Shown here in pieces: positions 8,783 through 17,500 of a stretch of DNA of 30,873 nucleotides. Position 1 is the first letter of the stretch. Each line of letters begins with the position of its first letter. A model generated the notes under the pieces. The model saw nothing but the letters and a program-made list of their open reading frames with translations. It was not told the origin of the DNA and did no database searches. The stretch lies in the IMG/VR virus record IMGVR_UViG_3300035698_017908, positions 1-30,873 of that record. One strand, given 5' to 3'. Both the position numbers and the translations under genes were made by a program. Origin of the DNA: a virus.

Positions 8783-10399
8783 AGATTTTGCCTCCAGGTT
8801 AGTATGTTGCTTAGAATCAACACCATATTCAGTGGCGTGTCTAAGCAAGCTTCCGCGAACTCGTTCTTTCTGAGCAGTAGACAGACCCTTTGCCTTTGAC
8901 AGCATACGCAAGCCAGATTCGACGTGCATCTTATCGTGTGCAGGAAAGGTCTTTTCCGGCCCACAGAACACATCTACTGGTAGTTTATGCCGATCAACAG
9001 CAGTTAGAGGCTTATCTATAATACCCAAAGAAACACCAGCTATCTCTCTCTCGAGTTCGTCCTTTTCTAGTATGGTTTTAGTTGCATCAGAAAGTCCGCT
9101 AAAGCTAATGCGCTGATAAACATCGGCAGCAAGACATTTCTTAAGCTCCTCTTCGCCATAGGTACAGTCATCTGGTAACGCACTAAGTGCATCCTTTAGT
9201 ACTGTATCCGGGTTCGGAGTGGTCTTTGGTGCAACCGTCACCCTATCTACGACGTCCAGTAGTTGCATACGTACTTGGCCTCTGTCGCCTGCGGTGTACC
9301 TATCAATGAACTTAATGCTGGCTTTTGCGAACACCTCATCCATGGCCGGTACTGCTGCGTCTTCACCAAGACGTGCCCTATCCTTGGTCTGGGAACACCA
9401 CTGTGCGAACTCGCCGGTAGACTTAAGAGCGTCGATGGCCGTTTTTATAGCGGTATGGTCATAACCATCACTATAGTCACGGTTTAAATCGAGCACACCT
9501 TTGTCTTCCATAGAGGCCAACACGATAGTCTCTTCCTTGGTAAGTGGAGGAGCTGTGGCAACAATCTCCGGCGTTATTAGGCGTACAACATGACCGGCCG
9601 CGTCGCATAGAGTTAGGCCGTGTAGTTGTCCGGCTAAGCGTTCGCCCTTGACTGTCTCTTGTAGACTATCATCTACTACTTGGAAGCCCAAAATACTGGA
9701 ATAGGGTTGCGCTGGACGGAACGTACTTGCTATATGGTCATTTACTATGTCCCTAGATACAAAGTAGAAGGGAAGCTTACCCTTATAGTGTTCTTCATCT
9801 ATGTCGTATATCTCTCCTGGCCTATGGTCACACTTTTCTGGCGGCTTTCCATCCTTCATCATGGAGGGCATCCAGTCAGTTAGACACGCAGGACACAGCA
9901 TACGACCCGGTTTCATACCAACACTTACGGTAAGCAAGCGCTCATCTATTACGCGCTCTACCGCATCTTGGTCGGTAATACGTGTGGTTGCTAGTACATA
10001 CCCAGATCCTTTGCCGCGTGCGGTGGGGTTTATCCAGTCGGTTGACAGGTCCATTGTACCGCTAGGAACAAACTTAGCATCCTCTATGCGGCCTAATACT
10101 TTTTCCTCGCCGGCACCGGTAAAGAGGCCGGAGCGTGGGTGTTGATCTAGGAGTGGGCGTTTATAAGGTGTCGTCCAGGAAGGGAGCGCACGTTCTATCT
10201 CGTGTGCTGGGTAACAACGCCCATTAACCAGCGAGCCGCTGTGCGTGGCATCGACATCAGCGAGGATGTATATACGCTTACCAAGTACTGAGAACGCTTT
10301 CTTGCGGTCAAAGTCCTTTGGTGTAGCGGCATCCCCGATTAACATCTCGTTAAAGCGGGGAATATTTACACTATAATCATCGCGTAAGAACACACCCAT
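8297..10399 (-). CDS. Prohead protease fused to scaffold-like C-terminus
   Basis: 700 residues. The N-terminal 240 residues look like a phage prohead protease. LLDQHPRSG places a candidate catalytic His at 87, and LLTVSVGMK places a candidate catalytic Ser at 159. A Cys/His insert (C169-x2-C172 ... C190-x-H192, then RPGEIYDI) follows the Ser, as in several phage proteases. Residues 473-505 (LPVDVFCGPEKTFPAHD and following) match a motif I know from phage protease/scaffold proteins, where it reads roughly LPDxxFCGPxRSFPVxD. The C-terminus from about 540 is a charged coiled coil typical of scaffolds. The protease would cleave scaffold and capsid arms after shell assembly. Acidic linkers join the parts. 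GAGG precedes the ATG. Confidence 0.75.
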   Translation of the reverse strand: MGVFLRDDYSVNIPRFNEMLIGDAATPKDFDRKKAFSVLGKRIYILADVDATHSGSLVNGRCYPAHEIERALPSWTTPYKRPLLDQHPRSGLFTGAGEEKVLGRIEDAKFVPSGTMDLSTDWINPTARGKGSGYVLATTRITDQDAVERVIDERLLTVSVGMKPGRMLCPACLTDWMPSMMKDGKPPEKCDHRPGEIYDIDEEHYKGKLPFYFVSRDIVNDHIASTFRPAQPYSSILGFQVVDDSLQETVKGERLAGQLHGLTLCDAAGHVVRLITPEIVATAPPLTKEETIVLASMEDKGVLDLNRDYSDGYDHTAIKTAIDALKSTGEFAQWCSQTKDRARLGEDAAVPAMDEVFAKASIKFIDRYTAGDRGQVRMQLLDVVDRVTVAPKTTPNPDTVLKDALSALPDDCTYGEEELKKCLAADVYQRISFSGLSDATKTILEKDELEREIAGVSLGIIDKPLTAVDRHKLPVDVFCGPEKTFPAHDKMHVESGLRMLSKAKGLSTAQKERVRGSLLRHATEYGVDSKQHTNLEAKSMDELKLLQDQVKDLEKNLADAKSQNTLLDKELAEVKASNGTMTTELQDTLVNEIFGLRVKLGRKDVTDLSDKDKEAYIKGLNERDMVSLKDTACDLRTEASTMIESLVTDVAPVTPPVTPVVASATEGGDLDLQDTEDVQTVLAPVKLTNLERVQKLLGNK

Positions 10400-10401
10400 G
10401 T

Positions 10402-10674
10402 TTATGTCCTCATGACATGGCCAACCGGCACTGGGTTATAAGGATTAGGAAAAGCACCTGTTACGGGCTTACCAGGATCCGGAAGAGGCTGCGGGTTCTG
10501 GAAGTCGGCAGCTTTAGGTACACCGTGTGCCGGCCTACCACTTTTCTTAGGATCGGTTCTCTTATCCTTTTGGAGCTTATCGATCTCTGCTTGTAGAGAT
10601 TCGAAGAAACGCGAAGTTGCATGATTCCGCGGATCATAATTAAGCCCAGGAGTTGTTGCGATTATCTCTGCCAT
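10402..10674 (-). CDS. Small Pro-rich unknown protein
   Basis: 90 residues, between portal and protease. It has a short N-terminal helix (TSRFFESLQAEIDKLQKDK), a basic middle, then a Pro/Gly-rich C-terminus (PQPLPDPGKPVTGAFPNPYNP) that looks disordered. AGAGG precedes the ATG. The stop (TAA) lies just before the ATG of the protease gene, and its last codons contain the GAGG used by that gene. No family was recognised. Its position suggests a minor head-assembly component. Confidence 0.55.
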   Translation of the reverse strand: MAEIIATTPGLNYDPRNHATSRFFESLQAEIDKLQKDKRTDPKKSGRPAHGVPKAADFQNPQPLPDPGKPVTGAFPNPYNPVPVGHVMRT

Positions 10675-10742
10675 TGTTACCTCTAACTATGTGTCTATGT
10701 TGATGTTAACGCGAACGTACCTATGCGGTCAAGGGTACAATA

Positions 10743-12674
10743 TTATTTTTCTTCTATAAACTCTAAACAAGATACACACGTATCGTGCTTAGGTATCATT
10801 TGTCCCAGCGTAAAGCGCCGTATGCGTATAGGTTGTAGGTTAGAACATTCAGTACACGCACTATCAGTTATTTTCCATTTAACATGAGTATGTTTTTTAT
10901 GTGCCTGTCCAACACGTACATATGCATAGTTAATTGCAGCCGTTCTAAATAGATCAGCATATAAAGACATAGTATCAACTATGCTTAGTGGCTTATCTAC
11001 TGCTTTAGTTTTATCTTTTATGGTGGTGGCTACACAATCATCCATAAACCCAGATATTAGTGCCTTACCTAAGAACGTAGTTGCATCATTATCTGCGTTA
11101 TATGCTTGTACGCCTTGTTGCATCCAGGTAACTATATGTGGGCGTGTGTTCTTTATAAGGCTATCTACATAATCTTCAGCACCATCGTGTAGTATAGTAC
11201 GGTACATACCGCATAGTGCTTGGGTATCCTTCTTTACGCGTGTTTTAGTCGCCTTGGTACCGTGTTGATTAGTGGGTTTAGCCTTATTAGTGGTAGACGC
11301 CGCGGAGGCACTACCCTCTTGCGGTGCTGAGCTCATCTCTGCAAGGGGTACTGTCATCTGTTCGTATTGTGTCTCTTTCCACTGCTCATCAGTAAACGGC
11401 TCGAGGCCTATACTAATACGCATTTCATCGTGCGTTATAGCACTAGCCTGGTACATAAATACTTGGTGTGTATCTTCAGAGCGTTTAGACTCCCGGTCTA
11501 TGGGAGGAAAGTACATATATACACGTGTTTCGGGTGTTAGTTCGAAGCCGCCCTCTAGCAGCAGCTCGTCTATGATAAAGAAGGTAAATAGCTCTGCAAA
11601 ATTCTCTTGGTACTCTGCGCAACGTTCTGCTAGTCCCTTACTAAGGGTTTCGGCAGTATTACGTGTAGCACTATCTCCTCTACCTATATCTAGTGTAGAA
11701 AGGTTTAACCCAGCAAGTACGCGTGCTTCCCAGTAGTGCAATATAGGATCTAGGTCTATGGCGTGGTCTTTAGCGCCGATTACCTCTACGGAGTGCCTAT
11801 AACTAGTAACTAGGTGGCCTTCTGGTGCCATACCTGCTATTGCGGATGCGGCCTCGCTAATCTCACTAACACCGTTATCATAGGTTTCCGGGTCGCGTTC
11901 TTTAGTACCTATAGTGTGGTGGTACAGCGGATACGTGAACTTGTGGTACATCTTCTCGGCTATCTCTTCGAAGCGTCGCCAAGCAATAATGTCATCTAGT
12001 ACTGGTAGTAGGTAGGGTGCACCTAGTATATAACCGTCGTCCCTATCGAAGGCACCGTGAACTACGTCTACGGGCTTAAGTACCTCATCAGAGTGTGGAG
12101 TTACTACTTGGTACCACTCTAATACCCTATTACGTACGTCTCTACGGAACCGCATACACGTAGGGTTCATAGAGAATATACCTGTTGGGCGGAACTTATT
12201 TTTATTATAGCGGGATTTATACTCTACATTACGGTCTCTAGTCCATGCTAAGAAGAAGTTAGAGTACTTAATATAGTTAGCAATTGCTTGCCGTATCTCC
12301 TGCTCTACTGGGCGTAGCATACTCTCGCTAAGTTCGCGTAGTCTACGGTGTACGTACGCTACTGCCTTAGGATTCTTGCCAACAAAGCGCCAACCGTGTC
12401 TCAGTGTGTGCTCACGGTGCTTGTTTATACTAATCTGTACATAGGATTCTACTTTGGTGGCTTGTGCTATTTCGGTAAGGTTATATGCAGGCTTCTCCCA
12501 TCCAGGCCTGCTCATAGCCTCCCAACCAAACCCTAAGTGCTTAGGCGTCTGTTTCTTACGGGGCATACTAACGCTATACTCCGGCAGCGCCGGCATAGGT
12601 AACATATCAACTATGGCCAGCTCTTGTTTAGAGATAGCAGGCGGTAGTATGCTAAACAGATCAGATAGTGGCAT
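10743..12674 (-). CDS. Portal protein with MuF-like C-terminal domain
   Basis: 643 residues, longer than typical portals of about 450-520. Residues 1-445 have portal features: VQISINKHREHTLRHGWRF, then DVVHGAFDRDDGYILGAPYL (the conserved 'h-h-f..d...yG.P.L' segment), and LAGLNLSTLDIGRGDS as in the portal helix-loop region. A low-complexity Ala/Thr/Lys linker (about 446-480) leads to a helical C-terminal domain ending W600-K-I-T-D-S-A-C607-x2-C610 ... H630-D-T-C633-x2-C636. This resembles the end of MuF/gp7 minor head proteins (W..D..VC..C..L ... P.HP.CRC). Portals form the dodecameric DNA channel that docks terminase. The ATG lies inside the previous gene (14-base overlap), suggesting coupled translation. 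Confidence 0.85.
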   Translation of the reverse strand: MPLSDLFSILPPAISKQELAIVDMLPMPALPEYSVSMPRKKQTPKHLGFGWEAMSRPGWEKPAYNLTEIAQATKVESYVQISINKHREHTLRHGWRFVGKNPKAVAYVHRRLRELSESMLRPVEQEIRQAIANYIKYSNFFLAWTRDRNVEYKSRYNKNKFRPTGIFSMNPTCMRFRRDVRNRVLEWYQVVTPHSDEVLKPVDVVHGAFDRDDGYILGAPYLLPVLDDIIAWRRFEEIAEKMYHKFTYPLYHHTIGTKERDPETYDNGVSEISEAASAIAGMAPEGHLVTSYRHSVEVIGAKDHAIDLDPILHYWEARVLAGLNLSTLDIGRGDSATRNTAETLSKGLAERCAEYQENFAELFTFFIIDELLLEGGFELTPETRVYMYFPPIDRESKRSEDTHQVFMYQASAITHDEMRISIGLEPFTDEQWKETQYEQMTVPLAEMSSAPQEGSASAASTTNKAKPTNQHGTKATKTRVKKDTQALCGMYRTILHDGAEDYVDSLIKNTRPHIVTWMQQGVQAYNADNDATTFLGKALISGFMDDCVATTIKDKTKAVDKPLSIVDTMSLYADLFRTAAINYAYVRVGQAHKKHTHVKWKITDSACTECSNLQPIRIRRFTLGQMIPKHDTCVSCLEFIEEK

Positions 12675-14520
12675 CGTTCACATCCATGGATAACTGATCG
12701 CTACGCGCTAGGAATTCCTTTAAAGTCTTATCATTTATTATAGCACGTGCGCAATCCTCAGTCCCAACAGCACTTGTGCCATCGGGGCGTTTCTCACTGA
12801 TTGGCTGTAATACTTTTATGCCTTCTGCGGATATCAGACTGTTCATCTCTTCGGATGAGAATGTAGTATATGGGTCCCCATCAGTAACGACAGCTATTGA
12901 GGGCGGTAATTCACGCTCTACCTCATCTAGCACATCGCTTATATCTTCCGGTGATGGTGTCCTCTGGTCGCCCTGTGCGCACATGTTGCCATTTTCAATA
13001 CTTTGCAGCGCAGTACGCAACAACTTTAGTAACACCTTACACCGTTTACTGTCAGCTAGGATCTGTATCTTGATAGATCCCATCTTATTTTTCAACTGTA
13101 TACGTCTCCAATACTTATGAATATATTTTACTATCATTACACGTAGTTTTTCCAGTGCTGATAGTACGTATTTAAACAATTCTTCTATTGGAGTACATAT
13201 AAAGATGGTATCTACTATGCTTGGGTCCGAGTACTCACTAGGATCTATGAGCGCTAATATCTTTGTAGCAGCCCTACTAAAGAACTGGTTTACGGTGTGT
13301 AGTATGGGCTCTAGTACGCGTTGCTCGAGTAGCGAGTTAGCACGGTCATATACTGCTGCTGCTGCAGCACCCAAGTCTAAAGAGATACCATTGGCTGCTA
13401 TTTTAAGTACAACTTCCATAAGTTTTAGTTGGTCTGTTGGTATAGCACCCACGAATCTTGTAAAACAACACAGTAAGTCTTTTGTGTATTTGGAAGATAA
13501 TATTGCTGCTAGTTTGTCTGTGCGTGAGTTGGCGGAGTTGGTCTTACATGCTATAAGTTTATACATCTCCGGTACCATGGCTATTGGTGCGCCGGCCGAT
13601 GTCAGGTACTTATCTGCCTGGTTAGAGGATGATTGTAGGTTACCGCGTGTGGTGTGTGCTTCTTCAGCAGCGATCCAGCCCTCATAGCCAGGATCATCTG
13701 TATTGGTAACATGTGACTGTGTATATTCTCGTATGTACTCGTAGTTTTCTGCGTTCTTGGTCTTTAAGTACCCTTCCATAACCGGGTCTGGTTGTTGTGC
13801 CGCGGCGTCGTCTACTGCGGAATCTATATTTGCGCTACTTACAGAGTCTTTAAATGAGGCTTTTAGTGCGCTCCTAGCATCTTCCTTATTGATTATGCCT
13901 TGTGCTAATATAGTAGCTATACCTACGGCTAGTTGTGTAGCAGTAGATGCTACTTCTGTAGCAGGGGGCATCTTACCGGCAACCGCCTGTTGTGTATTAG
14001 ATGACTGCCATGTCTGCATCATCTTGTTTGCTATAGATAGTAGTGCTATCTGGCCGCTCATAACCAGCAGCTCTTCTGTTGATAGTTCAGTACCCTGGGA
14101 TAGTACGGCCTCGCTAACTAGTCTGGAGTCAACCGGACCATCGCCAGTCATAGCGCTATTAAGCCTAATAGGATCTATGTTGGTCTCTTTATCTACAAAG
14201 TCTAGCGATTCCAGGTATTGATCAAAGGATATAAAGTCTTCGGACTGCCCAGGATATAATATACGTAGTGCTGTACGTACTGTTGCTGCGGAAGGGTGTA
14301 CTGGTATACGTGTTGGTGTAGTACGTTTAATCTCCGCTAGTAATGTATTGTTCTTGCCTATAACGCCCTCTAACTGACGAAACAGTTCTTGGGTCATTTC
14401 GGCTGTTACTTCGGGCTCTACTGGTGCGACAGTAGGTTCGCCTGCTGTAGGCGGTAGGTTAAGCTTACGCTCACGCTGATAATTAAACTCTGGTATGCCG
14501 TCGAGGTTTCCTATCGCCAT
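12661..14520 (-). CDS. Unknown 619-residue protein between terminase and portal
   Basis: Not recognised. The N-terminal 100 residues are Pro/Glu-rich and helical (EVTAEMTQELFRQLEGVIG). The middle is Ala/Ser/Thr-rich (about 150-260). Residues about 345-480 are strongly helical and partly hydrophobic (LCCFTRFVGAIPTDQL, LVMIVKYIHKYWRR region), then basic. The C-terminus is acidic. It overlaps terminase by 10 bases at its start and portal by 14 at its end, so the three genes are translationally linked. Placement between the two packaging genes hints at a portal- or packaging-associated virion protein, but no catalytic motif supports a specific job. AGGA precedes the ATG. Confidence 0.65.
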   Translation of the reverse strand: MAIGNLDGIPEFNYQRERKLNLPPTAGEPTVAPVEPEVTAEMTQELFRQLEGVIGKNNTLLAEIKRTTPTRIPVHPSAATVRTALRILYPGQSEDFISFDQYLESLDFVDKETNIDPIRLNSAMTGDGPVDSRLVSEAVLSQGTELSTEELLVMSGQIALLSIANKMMQTWQSSNTQQAVAGKMPPATEVASTATQLAVGIATILAQGIINKEDARSALKASFKDSVSSANIDSAVDDAAAQQPDPVMEGYLKTKNAENYEYIREYTQSHVTNTDDPGYEGWIAAEEAHTTRGNLQSSSNQADKYLTSAGAPIAMVPEMYKLIACKTNSANSRTDKLAAILSSKYTKDLLCCFTRFVGAIPTDQLKLMEVVLKIAANGISLDLGAAAAAVYDRANSLLEQRVLEPILHTVNQFFSRAATKILALIDPSEYSDPSIVDTIFICTPIEELFKYVLSALEKLRVMIVKYIHKYWRRIQLKNKMGSIKIQILADSKRCKVLLKLLRTALQSIENGNMCAQGDQRTPSPEDISDVLDEVERELPPSIAVVTDGDPYTTFSSEEMNSLISAEGIKVLQPISEKRPDGTSAVGTEDCARAIINDKTLKEFLARSDQLSMDVNDATI

Positions 14521-17500
14521 GTTTTTCGTCCTAATGGTGCTCTGTTAGCGCGTGCTAGTTTCTCTCGGAACGCCGGAGACAGTGTTGCGTTATTAGCGTT
14601 TATAGCCTCTACCACACCCATCTGCGGTCCCCTATCGCCAGTCCTACTTAGCGGCTCTATTCTATTAGCCGTTTGTTTTTGTGCTATCGCTTCTTGGTGC
14701 TTAACGTGGCTAAGTATGCGCTTAAAGTCGTTATCGAGTAACTCTACGCCAGCTGCGCTTGATGCGTTTGCTATATCGCTAAACTCCATAACAAACCCCA
14801 TGACTGCTAACATCCAAGCTATGATGACATGGTCATGTGTACCAGAGTACACTTTAATACCGCCGCGGCCAACGTATTCTGCTTTATATTCCCGCATTTG
14901 TCCAATAACACCGTCTCTGTGGTCCTCCGACCGCGGGAAGATACACTGTCCAGCTTCTACACGAGATACCGCTAAATCTACCATTAGGTTCTTGGCTTGC
15001 TTACGCACAGGACGCTTCGTAACCGGGTCTCTAATCTCTATACCACTCTGCATAGCAATACCCTTAACACGCTTGTGTAGTTGGGTCTCGCGATGCTCCA
15101 TACCATACTTATGTAGTAGTTCTACTTGCGTCTCGCCAGCACCGGCATCTACGTATATATACTCTGGATCCCATACACGGTTTAGCCGTACTGTTGCTTC
15201 TACCGCAGATAACTGTGTGAAGCTTTCTGGGTCAACTACTTCTCTATAGGCCACACGAAACTTTTTTGTTACTGTGCTATAGCCTACTATAACGAATACA
15301 CCACCAGTACCCTTGGAGTTCCAATCGATACCTATAATATACATCTCATTGTTACGCGGTACGGCTTCGTATACATCATAGTCCTGTATAACCCCTTCTG
15401 CCTCAATATCTTGTCGCCTAAATACACCCTGCTCTAGTTCACCAAATTCTGCACAGTTATACGTAACTGTACCATCGGCAAGTATATAAGAGTGGTCTGG
15501 GCTATCAACAGTTATGTTATACATCGGTGTTGGCATTGAGTATGGGCCCAGTCTTTGTGGTAATGTTGGATGGAAAACCAACCCGTTATGTATATTCTGT
15601 TTGCGCCACTCGGCAAACTTAGGAAAGATGCGTGGTGGGCGATCACTAATTCTAGGGATATCGGTACGTAAAAAGAAGCGAACGCGGTCTATGCTTATGT
15701 GCAGCACAGATGCTATATATTGCTTGTTAGCGTGCTCTGCCATAGTGCGCACAGAACTACATATCTCATTGCGTTTGGCTACGGCCTGTTCGACATCCAT
15801 AAGATAGTGGGCTATTATTTGGCCTTTATGTTCTTTTGCTGGGCTATACCTATAACCAACGTTTTGTATGAACCGTATATAGTTCTTTCTGCTTGCGTGC
15901 ACGTACAGTGTCCATACTGTTTTGTTTTGTTTACCGTACTTATGCTTAAGTGTGGTGTGTATCCCCCAGGCTGATAATGCGTACTGTATGTTGTGTAATA
16001 GCCGGTGCCTTTTACGGCCTATCTTTGTCATGGATAGCGATATGGTATTGGGTACGTAGTACGCAGTCATGCGTGGTGTCGAGCCTTCAGCACCAAACAG
16101 CGTGGCTACAAACTCCACCAATGCTGGGTGTTTGTTACAGCGTAGCCACGACGGAATGTCTATGTCCTGTTCTATCTTTTTACCGGCCACAGCGCCCTTA
16201 GACATCAACTCATTAGCCACAGCGGTACCGCATATTATTTGTTTTGTTGGTATTGGGCCCGGCTTGGGTGCTATTGTGGCCGCACTATACGGGAATAGTG
16301 CTTTTATGTCTTCCCGTATAAGTGCCATCTCTTCGTGTTCCTTGGAATAAAATGATGCTTGGTATTGCCCTGTTTTACTATATAGTGCTGGTCGGCCCCT
16401 TCCATTATTCTTGTATTCCTCTGGGCGCTTTCTGCACGTTATAGTACCATCACCAAGATTCCACGCTACAAGGCGTGCCAACCTACTACAATAGTCCTGT
16501 GCGTAGTAGCCGGTTATCGGTGCATATCCTATTTCTGTAGCGTCTGCTATGGTTACTTTGTTGTTGTTGCGGTCTTTTATGTTATGGTCGGCGGTACCTA
16601 CAATACGCCCAGCACATGTAAGTTTGCTGTGTTCGTGTTCCCATCTAGTTTGTTTTACCGCAAGCACCGTAGTAGGTACAATACCGGCGTCTGTGGGATG
16701 TAAAAGTGTGTCGCCAGGCTTTAGATTCTGTATCTCTTCTATAGTATTATCCGCTTTGCGTACTTCTGTACCGGCTGCAAGGCAGTATTCATGAGCAAAA
16801 TGTGCCGCAGAGTATGTACGTCTTAAGAATAGCTCGTTCTCCTTATCCCACTCTGGAGCTTCCATGGACGTGTAGTGTAGTACTCTAAAGCCTTCATTTG
16901 GGTTTGTTGCCCACTGGTAGAACTTACCACGTTGTCCAGTAGGCGTAGATGTTACGAACAGTTCCGGTACCTTGGCCCTAGTAAGGATAGCCATAGAGGC
17001 TACGATAGTTGGGTCATCTAGGTAATCGGCTTCATCGAAGATTAGCCAATCAGCAGGCTGTCCGCGAACATCGGATGCACCTTTACCTGTTTGTACGCCC
17101 GCGGTAAACAACCGTACGTAACTACCACTATCAAACTGTATTTCGTGGTTAGTTTCCCTACAGCGTCTAACGCGTCGCTTTAAGTCTGGAGATGCATCTA
17201 TGAACGATACCATACGGGTAAAGATTTCATTTACCTGCTTTTGGTATGGACATATGATAACAATCTTATAATTACTACGGGTATCGAGGCGGTTAAGTGT
17301 TTTAACTACAAGTACCTCGGTATTGTGTGTGAATAGCCCATTGGCTGCGTAATTTCTATCATCATAGTTATCAGTATCTAAGATAGATAGAGCATATGTT
17401 TGGTGGCTACCTATGTGCTCTACCGATAATACTTCATCCCATATAATATCTGACTCTGCCCAGGCACGCAGGTCAGGCGCATCTAACAACGCGTCTAGTT

